From an uncultured Clostridia bacterium (GTDB taxonomy: Bacteria > Bacillota > Clostridia > Oscillospirales > Ruminococcaceae): 64,000 bases of DNA. Within the stretch, counting starts at the first letter, position 1. Every line of letters begins with the position of its first letter. Below the pieces are notes generated by a model. It had not been told where the DNA came from, did no database searches, and saw nothing but the letters and a program-made list of their open reading frames with translations. The position numbers and the translations under genes were made by a program. The stretch lies in NCBI GenBank assembly GCA_947586185.1, contig CANPXN010000001.1:124001-188000 (forward strand), in the 5' to 3' direction. Shown here piece by piece: positions 1-8,034 of the stretch.

Positions 1-648
1 AAAATAAAGCAATTTTCTAAGGGCTGTGAAATTACAGCTGTTGTTTTTATTAACGGAAAGGAAGCAACATGGCGTTTTACTATTTATAACACCACAGAAA
101 ATTATCAGCTGCTTATGGAGCATTTTCAGAATATGAGTTCAGCCAACTACAGTGAGGGACTTCCGCTTACGGCTTATCAGTCCAGAACGCTGAACCGGAT
201 CATTATGAAAAGGGCGGCTGTTTTCATTGTTTTATTTATTTTAATTGTACTGGTTCTGATTCTGCGCTATCTTTCTTACAGACATGAAAGCACGGTGGAT
301 TTTTTCATTATGAGGTGGCTGGCTTCAAGAAGTATGCGCTCTGTAATTCGTGGTTCTGCTTTTGCTGTTATCATGATCCTCACCATTTTCAGCAGATATA
401 TTTATGACTTGCTGCGCCCTTCTCAGTTCAGATGCGTAAATATCAGCGTTGATAAATGGACGCAAGCCAATGAAGCTCCTATAAAGCGCATTTTCTCTGA
501 TTTCAGCTATTTTGTTCATATTACATATAACGGGAAGTCTGTTACTCTTGGGGTGGATAAGGCGCTTTGGCATAACAGGGATAATAGTGAGGTTGTACTG
601 ATCCTTCGTAATAATACGCCATACTGCCTTATGCTAAGGGATTGCTGA
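1..648 (+). CDS. Membrane protein of unknown function, 5' end outside window
   Basis: The reading frame is open from base 1, so the true start lies upstream; 215 residues are visible. About 60 soluble residues are followed by one hydrophobic segment (IVLFILIVLVLILRYL region) and a second one (SAFAVIMILTIFSRYIY region), then a roughly 85-residue C-terminal domain with a beta-rich look. I do not recognise the family. The visible start resembles the end of an extracytoplasmic or cytoplasmic domain with a repeated theme (ITAVVFINGKEATWRFTIYN near the start; FVHITYNGKSVTLGVDKALW near the end), so the two soluble parts may be related domains on either side of the membrane pair. No terminator is obvious after the stop; the next promoter is 79 bases away. 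Confidence 0.6.
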   Translation, partial: KIKQFSKGCEITAVVFINGKEATWRFTIYNTTENYQLLMEHFQNMSSANYSEGLPLTAYQSRTLNRIIMKRAAVFIVLFILIVLVLILRYLSYRHESTVDFFIMRWLASRSMRSVIRGSAFAVIMILTIFSRYIYDLLRPSQFRCVNISVDKWTQANEAPIKRIFSDFSYFVHITYNGKSVTLGVDKALWHNRDNSEVVLILRNNTPYCLMLRDC

Positions 649-726
649 ATACGATAATGCCCACTTTATGAACATGTCAATGTAGGCATGAAACTAATAG
701 TATTTTTATGATGTTCTGAATGCTTC

Positions 727-755
727 TTGACAAAAACAAATTACTGTGTTATCAT
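727..755 (+). promoter_or_regulatory. Sigma-A promoter of the cobalamin-switched operon
   Basis: A perfect -35 TTGACA (727-732) is followed by a 17-base spacer and TATCAT (750-755). Transcription would start about 25-30 bases before the cobalamin riboswitch. Confidence 0.75.
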
Positions 756-780
756 TAATACATTATTTTACAACTTAATA

Positions 781-968
781 TTGGCAGCAGGTGTCGGATA
801 TTTTCGCATATGCGGAAAATGGATCCGGTGAAAAGGGAAACAGGTGAAAATCCTGTACGAACTCGTCACTGTAATTATGGAGCGTGAAAAATCATGCCAC
901 TGGATAAAACCGGGAAGGCTTTTTCATGCGTTGATATATAAGCCAGGAGACCTGCCTGATGCTGGTAC
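781..968 (+). promoter_or_regulatory. Cobalamin (adenosylcobalamin) riboswitch
   Basis: The conserved elements appear in order: the GGTG..AAAAGGGAA core (827-838), the GTGAAAATCC stretch (844-853), CACTG..T, GCCACTGG (897-903), CGGGAAGG (911-918), and the B12 box AGCCAGGAGACCTGCC (941-956). It senses corrinoid and lowers expression of downstream uptake genes when cobalamin is plentiful. It fits the downstream BtuFCD-like and CbiK-like genes. The expression platform appears to be the terminator hairpin at 1038-1068. Confidence 0.93.
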
Positions 969-1037
969 ATAAAATGCCACGAGTAATTGGCAGTACATAT
1001 ACGCATACCATTTTGTTGTGGTATGTGTGTTTTGCTG

Positions 1038-1068
1038 TGCGCCCTTACTTGTAAGGAGCGCATTTTTT
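1038..1068 (+). terminator. Riboswitch expression-platform terminator
   Basis: The arm TGCGC-CCTTAC pairs with GTAAGG-(A)-GCGCA, with a two-base loop and one bulged A, and is followed directly by six T. Just upstream, a second 10-bp hairpin (1001-1028, ACGCATACCA against TGGTATGTGT) could be part of the switching. The position between riboswitch and first gene, with the miniature repeat placed after it, suggests premature transcription termination as the control step. Confidence 0.75.
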
Positions 1069-1074
1069 GTACAT

Positions 1075-1274
1075 AAGGCAACACCGCACAAAGCACGCCT
1101 GACGGCTTTGCACACATCTTGCTTGCATATTTTCCGTCATACGCCCGCAGGAAGCACCCTTGGGGTGTCACATAAAAATCTCTTGACATACGCCAGTATG
1201 CCTGCGAGCTTTTTATGCAATCTGACGAAAAATCTGACTGCGCAATCTGCGCACAATCTTTGTGCGGTGTCACC
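1075..1274 (+). mobile_element. Miniature inverted-repeat element, copy 1 (MITE-like)
   Basis: This 200-bp unit is nearly identical to 37512-37687: the first 58 bases differ at one position and the last ~100 bases at a few. It carries a 24-base insertion near its middle relative to the other copy. The left end AAGGCAACACCGCACAAAG is intact; the right end has decayed (GTGTCACC instead of GTGTTGCCTT). Nested internal inverted repeats (ATTTTCCGTCA against TGACGAAAAAT) would fold the whole unit into a long hairpin. It encodes no convincing protein. It sits in the 5' leader, after the riboswitch terminator and 2 bases before the ribosome site of the first gene. Confidence 0.75.
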
Positions 1275-1288
1275 ATAAAGGAGGATAT

Positions 1289-1726
1289 ATGGGAAAAAGT
1301 ATTTCCGACGGAGAATATACGATAGAAGTAACTTTAAGCGGAGGAAGCGGAAAAGCATCCGTCAGCTCTCCTACAAAGCTTGTGGTGGAGGATGGAGAGA
1401 TGACTGCCGAAATTGAGTGGAGCAGCTCAAGCTACGACTATATGGAGGCAGGAGGCAAGGAGTATTACCCTGAAAATCAAGAGGGCAACTCCATGTTTAT
1501 AATCGACGTTGACGCTTTGGATATGGAAATACCTGTCCGTGCTGAAACAGTGGCTATGAGCAAGCCTCATATGATTGATTATACTCTGTATTTTGATTCC
1601 TCAACTGTCCGCAGTGAAGGCCATGGAATGGGAATGATTTTAGGTATATTAGCTGCGTCAGCTATTTTGATCGGAGTGGCTGTAGTAAGTATTGTAAGAA
1701 AGAAGAAATCACATGAAAATAAATAG
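1289..1726 (+). CDS. Membrane-anchored surface protein with NEAT-like beta domain
   Basis: 145 residues. The start is the ATG at 1289, preceded by AAAGGAGG. There is no clear signal peptide, but the extracytoplasmic domain (residues ~5-105) ends in a hydrophobic segment (MGMILGILAASAILIGVAVVSIV) and a basic RKKKSHENK tail, so it is probably a C-terminally anchored protein; the missing N-terminal signal is odd. The domain has a DGEYTIEVTLSGGSGKA opening, a WSSSSYDYM motif and DYTLYFDSS near the end, a layout reminiscent of NEAT haem-binding domains; this is inference from pattern only. It is the first gene after the B12 riboswitch and overlaps the solute-binding protein by 14 bases, so a role in handing corrinoid or another tetrapyrrole to the importer is likely. 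Confidence 0.7.
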   Translation: MGKSISDGEYTIEVTLSGGSGKASVSSPTKLVVEDGEMTAEIEWSSSSYDYMEAGGKEYYPENQEGNSMFIIDVDALDMEIPVRAETVAMSKPHMIDYTLYFDSSTVRSEGHGMGMILGILAASAILIGVAVVSIVRKKKSHENK

Positions 1727-2873
1727 AGCGCTGTGCTGCATTATTTCCCTTTTCATATCGGTTATGTTTGTTTCCTGCGGGAGTGAAAAGACGTTGCCGG
1801 AAAAGCCTGCTGAAATTGACGGACTTGTTTTTGAAGAACGTGCAGAGCTTAAATATGCTGATCAGTTTGAAATCGACAGATACAAGGACGGTTTTTCGCT
1901 GATACAGACCGGGAACGGTAGCAGATATCTTATAGTTCCGGAGGGAAAGACGGCTCCTGAAAAGCTTGACAGCGATATAAGAGTAATTTCCCGTCCTGTA
2001 AAGGATATTTACATTGCGGCAACATCTTCAATGGGAATTTTCGAGGCTCTTGATTGCGGAGATGCGGTGAAGTTTTCCGGCACAAAAGCGGAGGACTGGT
2101 ATATTGATTACGCAAGGGATGCTATGGAGCAAGGGGATATGCTTTATGCCGGAAAGTATCGGGAACCGGATTATGAGCTGCTGCTTTCCGGAGACTGCGG
2201 ACTTTCGATACAGTCAACCATGATCGAACATTCCCCGGAGGTAAAGGAGAAGCTTGAGGAGCTTGGGATAATGGTTTTTGTGGATTATTCAAGCTATGAA
2301 TCCCATCCGCTGGGAAGAAGCGAGTGGATCAAGGTATACGGCGAGATCATGGGCAAAGCAGAAGACGCTGAAAGAATATTTAACGAACAGGCTGATTATT
2401 TAAAGGATACAAAGGATTTTGAAAGCACAGGGAAAACCGCAGTGTTTTTTTACATAAGCAATTCCGGACAGGCGGTCACAAGAAAATCTGGGGACTACGT
2501 CACAAAGATGATCGAGCTTGCCGGAGGAGAAAACGTATTCAGCGGACTTGGAAAGGGAAGCTCCTCGTCGGCTGTTACCATGGAAATGGAGAAGTTTTAT
2601 GAAACGGCAAAGGATGCGGATTTCATAATATATAACAGCACAATAGGCGGCGAGATAGACTCGGTCAAGGAGCTTATCTCAAAGAATAGTCTTCTTTCGG
2701 ATTTCAAGGCGGTCAAGGAGGACAACGTGTGGTGTACACGAAACAATCTCTTCCAGGAAACTATGAAGCTTGGCGCTGTAATATCCGACTTTAATTCAGT
2801 ATTTACAGGGAATGCTGAAAATAACTCTCCTCAGTTTCTGTACAAGCTTGAAAGCGGTGAAGAAAATGAATAG
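1713..2873 (+). CDS. ABC importer solute-binding lipoprotein, BtuF/FepB-type
   Basis: 386 residues. An N-terminal lipoprotein signal ends in a lipobox around VSC-GS (Cys22), so the mature protein is tethered to the outer membrane face. The body is a type III periplasmic-binding fold (two lobes around a long helix) as in cobalamin, siderophore and haem receptors: IYIAATSSMGIFEALDCGD in the first lobe and RSEWIKVYGEIMGKAEDAE in the linking helix. The B12 riboswitch points to a corrinoid ligand, but the same fold binds iron chelates and haem. It overlaps its neighbours on both sides (14 and 8 bases), which indicates tight co-translation. Confidence 0.88.
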   Translation: MKINRALCCIISLFISVMFVSCGSEKTLPEKPAEIDGLVFEERAELKYADQFEIDRYKDGFSLIQTGNGSRYLIVPEGKTAPEKLDSDIRVISRPVKDIYIAATSSMGIFEALDCGDAVKFSGTKAEDWYIDYARDAMEQGDMLYAGKYREPDYELLLSGDCGLSIQSTMIEHSPEVKEKLEELGIMVFVDYSSYESHPLGRSEWIKVYGEIMGKAEDAERIFNEQADYLKDTKDFESTGKTAVFFYISNSGQAVTRKSGDYVTKMIELAGGENVFSGLGKGSSSSAVTMEMEKFYETAKDADFIIYNSTIGGEIDSVKELISKNSLLSDFKAVKEDNVWCTRNNLFQETMKLGAVISDFNSVFTGNAENNSPQFLYKLESGEENE

Positions 2874-3882
2874 GGGGAAAGTCCGGGCGATCATAGCGTT
2901 TGCAGCGCTTATAGCTCTGCTCCTTGTATCGCTTATTATAAATGTATTTACCGGCAGTGCGGATATATCGTTTTCTGAAGCGCTGAATGCTCTTTTTAAA
3001 GGCGTAAGCGGCGAGATATCCTCGGATATATTGTGGAAAATTCGCATACCGAGAGCTTTTTCAGCGCTGCTTCTCGGCGGAGCTTTGGGGCTTTCGGGAT
3101 ATCTTTTACAGACCTTTTTTCACAATCCCATTGCAGGCCCGTTTGTTCTGGGGATATCCTCCGGAGCAAAGCTGACGGTTGCACTTGTTATGATAGCAGC
3201 TGTAAGCAGATATCATTCCGTAAATTCTCTTACTATGATCTGTGCGGCATTTGCAGGTTCTCTTTTGTCACTGGGTTTCATACTCCTTATTTCCCGGAGG
3301 GTCAGAAGAATGTCCATGCTTGTGGTATGCGGAGTTATGATCGGTTATATCTGTTCTGCCATAACGGATTTTGCAGTTACCTTTGCAGACGATTCTGATA
3401 TTGTAAATCTTCACGACTGGTCAATGGGAACCTTTTCGGGAATGTCCATGGATAATGTAAGAGTAATTGCCGTGGTGGTTATCGCTGCCTCAGCAGGAGC
3501 GTTTATGCTGTCAAAACCAATAAGCGCATATCAGCTTGGAGAAAGCTATGCTCAGAATTCCGGTGTAAGGATCACATTTCTCCGCTGCATGCTGATACTT
3601 TTGTCAGGACTTCTTTCAGCATGCGTTGCTGCTTTTGCAGGGCCGGTATCATTCGTAGGCATTGCCGTTCCTCATATAGTAAGGGTCATGCTTCACACCT
3701 CAAAGCCTGTCCTGCTTATTCCGGGATGCTTTTTGGGAGGTGGCATATTCTGTATGCTGTGCGATGTTCTTGCACGAACTGCTTTTGCGCCTACGGAGCT
3801 TAGTATAAGCACGGTTACTGCAATATTCGGAGCGCCGGTCGTTATTATTGTAATGCTCAGACGCCGGAAAGGAGAGCTTTAA
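2866..3882 (+). CDS. ABC importer permease, BtuC/FecCD family
   Basis: 338 residues from the ATG at 2866, which lies inside the last codons of the binding protein. About ten hydrophobic segments are visible, with family-typical stretches LWKIRIPRAFSALLLGGALG near residue 60, NPIAGPFVLGISSGA, and GPVSFVGIAVPHIVRVM (the cytoplasmic loop that contacts the ATPase). It forms the membrane channel of a vitamin B12/iron-chelate type II importer. The stop codon overlaps the ATPase start by one base. Confidence 0.92.
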   Translation: MNRGKVRAIIAFAALIALLLVSLIINVFTGSADISFSEALNALFKGVSGEISSDILWKIRIPRAFSALLLGGALGLSGYLLQTFFHNPIAGPFVLGISSGAKLTVALVMIAAVSRYHSVNSLTMICAAFAGSLLSLGFILLISRRVRRMSMLVVCGVMIGYICSAITDFAVTFADDSDIVNLHDWSMGTFSGMSMDNVRVIAVVVIAASAGAFMLSKPISAYQLGESYAQNSGVRITFLRCMLILLSGLLSACVAAFAGPVSFVGIAVPHIVRVMLHTSKPVLLIPGCFLGGGIFCMLCDVLARTAFAPTELSISTVTAIFGAPVVIIVMLRRRKGEL

Positions 3883-4655
3883 TGGAAAGGATACCGGTAT
3901 CGGCGGAAGGACTTTCCGCAGGCTATTCTTCACCGGTCGTTGAAGATATATGCTTTAACGTCCGGCAGGGAGAAGTAATGACTCTTGTCGGGCCTAACGG
4001 CTCGGGAAAGTCAACGCTTTTGAAGACTCTTGCAGGCTGTCTTGAAAAGCTTGGTGGAACGGTCTTCTTTGACGGAGAAGACACGGACAATATATCCACA
4101 GGTGAAAAAGCAAAAAAGCTTTCCATAGTTCTTACCGAAAGGATTCGTCCGGACTTAATGACATGCAGGGATGTTGTGGAAACCGGAAGATATCCCTATA
4201 CGGGGCGAATGGGACTGCTTAAAGATGCTGACAGAAAAGCAGCTCAGGAGGCTATTGAAATGGTCGGGGCGGAAGACCTTGCAGACAGGGATTTTTCTGA
4301 AATAAGCGACGGTCAGCGTCAGCGGATAATGCTTGCACGAGCCATATGCCGCCAGCCACATATACTTATTTTAGATGAGCCTGTTTCATATCTTGACCTG
4401 TATCATAAGCTGGCATTCCTTGAAATTTTAAGAAAGCTTGCAGATGAAAAGCGGCTTGCTGTGATAGTTTCAATGCATGAGCTGGAGCTTGCAAGGGAAA
4501 TTTCAGATCATGTTATAGCCTTGAAAAACGGCAGGGCGTTATACAGCGGAAAGCCGGAGGATATTTTTACTAAAGATATTATTATGGAGCTTTTTGATAT
4601 ACCTGAAAAGCTGTATGATAAATATTATACAAATACAATGAAAGGAAAGATGTAA
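3882..4655 (+). CDS. ABC importer ATPase, BtuD/FecE family
   Basis: 257 residues. Walker A is GPNGSGKST (residues 37-45), the signature is ISDGQRQR (about 144-151, a variant of LSGGQ), Walker B is ILILDEP, and a switch His lies in VSMHELELA. It powers the BtuC-like permease. The reading frame follows the permease directly (TAATG overlap) and the chelatase starts one base after its stop. The D in place of the second G in the signature loop is a modest oddity that occurs in this family. Confidence 0.92.
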   Translation: MERIPVSAEGLSAGYSSPVVEDICFNVRQGEVMTLVGPNGSGKSTLLKTLAGCLEKLGGTVFFDGEDTDNISTGEKAKKLSIVLTERIRPDLMTCRDVVETGRYPYTGRMGLLKDADRKAAQEAIEMVGAEDLADRDFSEISDGQRQRIMLARAICRQPHILILDEPVSYLDLYHKLAFLEILRKLADEKRLAVIVSMHELELAREISDHVIALKNGRALYSGKPEDIFTKDIIMELFDIPEKLYDKYYTNTMKGKM

Positions 4656-4656
4656 G

Positions 4657-5541
4657 ATGAAGATCAGAAAAAGAGGACTTATTGCGGCAATACTATTGTC
4701 TGCGGTATTTATGTTCGGAGGCTGTGGAAAAAAGGAATCCGAAAAATCGGACAAGCCTGTTATCCTGACAGTAAGCTTTGGTACAAGCTATAACGACAGC
4801 AGAGAAAAGACTATCGGAGCTATAGAAAAGGCTATTGCAAAGGCAAATCCGGACTATGAGGTAAGAAGAGCCTTTACAAGTCAGACGGTTATCGACATAT
4901 TAAAGGAGAGGGATAAAATCGAAACTGACAATGTTGAGGAGGCCTTTAAAAAGCTTATTGATGACGGTGTTAAAACTCTTGTTGTACAGCCGACACATGT
5001 TATGAGCGGCTACGAATATGATGATCTCATGGAGGTCGTTGAGGAAAACCGTAGCAAGTTTGACAGACTTTCAGTAGGCGCTCCGCTTCTCACCTCCGAT
5101 GAAGACTACAAGGAGCTTGCAGGCGTTCTCAAGGATTCAACCTCTCAGTATTCCCCGGACGATACAGCAGTGGTATTTATGGGTCATGGAACTGAACATG
5201 AATCCAATGCTGCATACACAACGCTTCAGGAGGCATTTACTGCTGCCGGAGCTAAAAATTATTTTGTAGGAACAGTTGAAGCAACTCCTTCCCTTGACGA
5301 CATTGTTTCAGCAGTAAAATCTGCGGGCTATAAAAAAGTTGTTCTTGAGCCTCTTATGGTAGTTGCAGGAGATCATGCAAATAACGATATGGCAGGTGAC
5401 GAGGACGGCTCATGGAAAAAGACCTTTGAAAATGAGGGACTTGAGGTTGAATGCCTTTTAAAGGGTCTTGGAGAAATTGAGGGTGTTCAGAAAATGTATG
5501 TATCACATACTGAGGCAGCAATAAAGGATCTTGGAAAATGA
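4657..5541 (+). CDS. cbiK: Lipoprotein-anchored sirohydrochlorin cobaltochelatase (CbiK family)
   Basis: 294 residues. The class II chelatase family inserts Co(II) into sirohydrochlorin in anaerobic B12 synthesis. The expected catalytic pair is present: His177 in MGHGTEH and His240 in AGDHANND, with metal-site Glu208 in GTVEATPS; the 31- and 32-residue spacings match the known His/Glu/His spacing of CbiK. Unusually, it begins with a lipoprotein signal (lipobox FGGC, Cys23), so the enzyme should sit outside the membrane. A periplasmic CbiK is known in Desulfovibrio vulgaris; in a Gram-positive cell this one would be surface-tethered. It sits between BtuFCD and a second surface protein. A role in metal loading or exchange on scavenged tetrapyrroles is inferred. 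Confidence 0.85.
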   Translation: MKIRKRGLIAAILLSAVFMFGGCGKKESEKSDKPVILTVSFGTSYNDSREKTIGAIEKAIAKANPDYEVRRAFTSQTVIDILKERDKIETDNVEEAFKKLIDDGVKTLVVQPTHVMSGYEYDDLMEVVEENRSKFDRLSVGAPLLTSDEDYKELAGVLKDSTSQYSPDDTAVVFMGHGTEHESNAAYTTLQEAFTAAGAKNYFVGTVEATPSLDDIVSAVKSAGYKKVVLEPLMVVAGDHANNDMAGDEDGSWKKTFENEGLEVECLLKGLGEIEGVQKMYVSHTEAAIKDLGK

Positions 5542-6077
5542 GAAGAATAAAAAGAATTGTATTTTCAGCAGTTATGCTTTTCATGCTGTGCATACCTTGG
5601 ACTGCGTATGCACAGTCTCCGCTGTATGCTGAGGATCTTAACGAGGGTACATACAGCATAAGCGTAAAGTCAAGCTCTTCAATGTTTAGAATTGTGAACT
5701 GTGAGTTGAAAGTGGCTGGAGAAAAAATGACAGCGGAAATGACTCTCAGCGGAAAGGGCTATGAAAAGCTGTTTATGGGAACAGGGGAGGATGCTCTCTC
5801 CGCCTCGGATGACAGTTGTATTTATTTCAAGGAAAACTCTGATGGAAAGTATACATATACTGTTCCTGTGGAGGCTCTTGATAAAAGCATAGACTGTGCG
5901 GCATGGAGCATCAAAAAGCAGAAATGGTATGACCGTGAGCTTGTGTTTCAGTCTGAAACTCTGCCGGACGGTGCTGTTAAAGGCGGCTTTAGTATCATGG
6001 TTGTAGTAATTACTGCTGTGCTGCTTGTTGCTGCGGCAGCGTTTGCTTTGATTACCGTAAAAGTCAGAAAAAAATAG
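5538..6077 (+). CDS. Secreted, C-terminally membrane-anchored protein, partner of the chelatase locus
   Basis: 179 residues, overlapping the chelatase by 4 bases (ATGA). A signal peptide (residues 1-25, cleavage near AYA-QS) is followed by a beta-rich domain (residues ~30-145) and a C-terminal transmembrane helix (MVVVITAVLLVAAAAFALI) with a basic KVRKK tail. The opening LNEGTYSISVKSSSSMFRIV and the WYDRELVF motif near the end parallel the layout of the protein at 1289-1726, so the operon encodes two related surface domains flanking importer and chelatase. Family function is not known to me. Binding of haem, corrinoid or a metal is a guess from context. Confidence 0.72.
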   Translation: MRRIKRIVFSAVMLFMLCIPWTAYAQSPLYAEDLNEGTYSISVKSSSSMFRIVNCELKVAGEKMTAEMTLSGKGYEKLFMGTGEDALSASDDSCIYFKENSDGKYTYTVPVEALDKSIDCAAWSIKKQKWYDRELVFQSETLPDGAVKGGFSIMVVVITAVLLVAAAAFALITVKVRKK

Positions 6078-6085
6078 TGACAAAA

Positions 6086-6122
6086 AATCCTCTGTACTGC
6101 AATAGTACAGAGGATTAAATTT
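6086..6122. terminator. Bidirectional terminator
   Basis: A perfect 13-bp stem AATCCTCTGTACT / AGTACAGAGGATT with a 5-base loop, with an A-run on the left and a T-rich stretch on the right. It separates the plus-strand B12 operon from the convergent sigma-factor operon. Confidence 0.85.
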
Positions 6123-6137
6123 TGTTTTAATATCTCT

Positions 6138-6563
6138 TTAAAGAGTTACCTTTTTTGGACTGTAATGAGTTCTTGTTTCAGTGCTTCCGCCCCTATAAGC
6201 TTTTACAAAGGTTTTTGTTCTGTAGGTTCCGCTTGTAAGACTGCCAAAATCGTTTTCATACTTTACACTGTCTGAGTAAAAGGTTTTCATTCTACTGTAA
6301 CGATTTGTCCAGCTTCCGTCAGAAGACTGACGCTGGAGAGTCTGTGTTACCTCCATCTTCGTTAAATTGCTGCCTGACGCAGTACTTGTGCAGTGCACTG
6401 ATGTGCTGCTGTTTGCTGAAATGGTGCCATTTGTACTTGTAATCAAAGCGCCCATAGGTTCTGCAATGTCAGCAGTATTTGCAATTACCGGCTGGGCAGC
6501 CGGACCAGCTCCAGACAACGCAAGAATACTTCCGGCTATAAGAGCCGATATAAATTTCTTCAT
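6138..6563 (-). CDS. Small secreted protein of unknown function
   Basis: 141 residues with a signal peptide (residues ~1-28). The mature part is Ser/Thr-rich and beta-rich (TSTNGTISANSSTSVHCTST; SDGSWTNRYSRMKTFYSDSV). It resembles the small secreted clostridial proteins grouped in DUF6147, though I cannot confirm this. It is the last gene of the sigma/anti-sigma operon, 11 bases after the anti-sigma gene, with a good TAGGAG ribosome site. It is probably an envelope or secreted output of that sigma factor. Confidence 0.75.
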   Translation of the reverse strand: MKKFISALIAGSILALSGAGPAAQPVIANTADIAEPMGALITSTNGTISANSSTSVHCTSTASGSNLTKMEVTQTLQRQSSDGSWTNRYSRMKTFYSDSVKYENDFGSLTSGTYRTKTFVKAYRGGSTETRTHYSPKKVTL

Positions 6564-6574
6564 GATAAAATCTC

Positions 6575-7321
6575 CTATTTCTTCCTAAGGGAATCATATA
6601 GCTTCATAATAAATTCTTTATCCATATTAGTTCTTATTTCTATAATATCAAATCCGTCACTGAAGTATATAATATTAGGCCAATCCGGCTCATTTTCATA
6701 ACGAAAATAAGATATATATTCTCCGCCCTTGGACTTATCCCTATTTAAAGTTAGCTCTGCGTGCTCATTATCGATTGTTGCGCCATAGGTTTCGGCATAA
6801 TCCTGATTAAAAATTATTTCGTCACCTGTACTTATATTCCGATATTCATACCAACGGCTAAGCATTTTACCATTAATTATTGAGACATCGCAATCGTAAA
6901 GCACGAATCCCTCAGGAATGTCAATGGTATATATATCTTGTATGCAGCCCGGCCATTCAACCCCCAGACCGCTCAAGAAAAAGTCATTGAAGCCTTCGGA
7001 TTTAGGGCGTTCTATGTATACAAAAATACCAACGTCAGCCTCAGTTCCTAATATATGCGTAGTCGGAGCATAGAACATTGAAAATACCAATGTTAATGAA
7101 GCTGCAATACGACAGATATTGGTCGTAATATTCCTGTTTTTTTTCTTCCTTTGTTTTTCTGCATAAATTATATTACTTTCGGAAACTGGTGAAAATTCAT
7201 GCTCAATCTCAGGAAGACTGCCCAAGTATTCTTCGAGCTGATAATCATGTGCTTTTTGAAGAAAACCTACAAGCTTTTTATCAGACTTTCGCGTCATCTT
7301 TTGACTTGCTTTCAGCTTCAT
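6575..7321 (-). CDS. Probable membrane-bound anti-sigma factor
   Basis: About 248 residues from the ATG at 7321, which has GAGGAAG six bases upstream; a further ATG at 7297 is possible. The first ~65 residues are cytoplasmic and charged, then comes a transmembrane segment (ITTNICRIAASLTLVFSMFYAP region) and a ~150-residue outside domain ending in DGFDIIEIRTNMDKEFIMKLYDSL. That tail is like the DUF4367-type sensor domain (an amphipathic strand then a helix, for an all-or-nothing fold). The gene overlaps the end of the sigma gene by about 40 bases, typical of a co-translated sigma/anti-sigma pair. The signal it senses is unknown. Confidence 0.72.
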   Translation of the reverse strand: MKLKASQKMTRKSDKKLVGFLQKAHDYQLEEYLGSLPEIEHEFSPVSESNIIYAEKQRKKKNRNITTNICRIAASLTLVFSMFYAPTTHILGTEADVGIFVYIERPKSEGFNDFFLSGLGVEWPGCIQDIYTIDIPEGFVLYDCDVSIINGKMLSRWYEYRNISTGDEIIFNQDYAETYGATIDNEHAELTLNRDKSKGGEYISYFRYENEPDWPNIIYFSDGFDIIEIRTNMDKEFIMKLYDSLRKK

Positions 7322-7853
7322 CTTCAACTTCCTCAAGTAATTTTCTTAATTCTTCCCTGGCACTCATAAAGCGTTTTTTAGCTCCGCTTGCACTAATATT
7401 AAGAACTGAGCCTATTTCTCTGAATGTACATCCATAAAGGCATCGCATATAAAGAATCTCCAAACTGCTTTCCGGAAGCTTTTTTATAATATCTTTAAGT
7501 TCGCCGTACTTGATATCATCGTTGAAATCAGCGATAAGCTCCTCTTCGGGAGTATCTTCCAAAATCTTATCAACCAGTTTAGCGTCACTTATATTTTTAT
7601 TATATATGTTTATTGCCGTATTTTTAGCGACAATAATAAGGAAACCAATCCTTTTTTCTTCCGAAAGCTTCTTGATCTTTGAGAATGCTTTATAAGCCTT
7701 AATAAATGTCATATCTACCGCATCTTCAGCATCTGAATAATTATGTAAAATGCTTAACGCCGTTTTGAAGACGAGCCTTCGATATTGGTAGTAAAACGCT
7801 TCAAAGCTTTTTAAGGGATTATTGTTTTTTGCAGACTTATGTTTTCCTAGCAT
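7281..7853 (-). CDS. ECF-type RNA polymerase sigma factor
   Basis: 190 residues from ATG 7853 (a TTG at 7859 lies too close to the GGGG motif). Region 2 is visible at residues ~18-85 (FEAFYYQYRRLVFKTALSIL, DAEDAVDMTFIKAYKAF) and region 4 at ~110-170 (LPESSLEILYMRCLYGCTFR, then the helix-turn-helix IGSVLNISASGAKKRFMSAR). It directs RNA polymerase to a small regulon and is held by the overlapping anti-sigma. A charged C-terminal tail (EVEDEAESKSKDDAKV) overlaps the anti-sigma start. Confidence 0.9.
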   Translation of the reverse strand: MLGKHKSAKNNNPLKSFEAFYYQYRRLVFKTALSILHNYSDAEDAVDMTFIKAYKAFSKIKKLSEEKRIGFLIIVAKNTAINIYNKNISDAKLVDKILEDTPEEELIADFNDDIKYGELKDIIKKLPESSLEILYMRCLYGCTFREIGSVLNISASGAKKRFMSAREELRKLLEEVEDEAESKSKDDAKV

Positions 7854-7888
7854 GCTCAAACCCCGCTTTTTGAATTATGCATGTAATT

Positions 7889-7917
7889 ATATTACCACAT
7901 AATAGCGAATATTTCAA
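7889..7917 (-). promoter_or_regulatory. Putative promoter of the sigma/anti-sigma operon
   Basis: On the minus strand TTGAAA (7917-7912), a 17-base spacer, then TAATAT (7894-7889), about 35 bases before the sigma start. An overlapping TATAAT lies three bases further downstream with a 20-base spacing. Confidence 0.5.
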
Positions 7918-8034
7918 CATAAATTTACATAATATTTTTAAAAAAAGCATCAATTATAAAGGAAAACAATAAAAGCAGTCGATTTTCCGCACATCAGTGC
8001 TGAAATTCACCTTGTAAAAGTCTGCTCACTGACC

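Noticed and set aside
875-1278. Several short frames on both strands in the leader of the B12 operon
   Set aside because: They fall inside the riboswitch, terminator and miniature element and have no ribosome sites.
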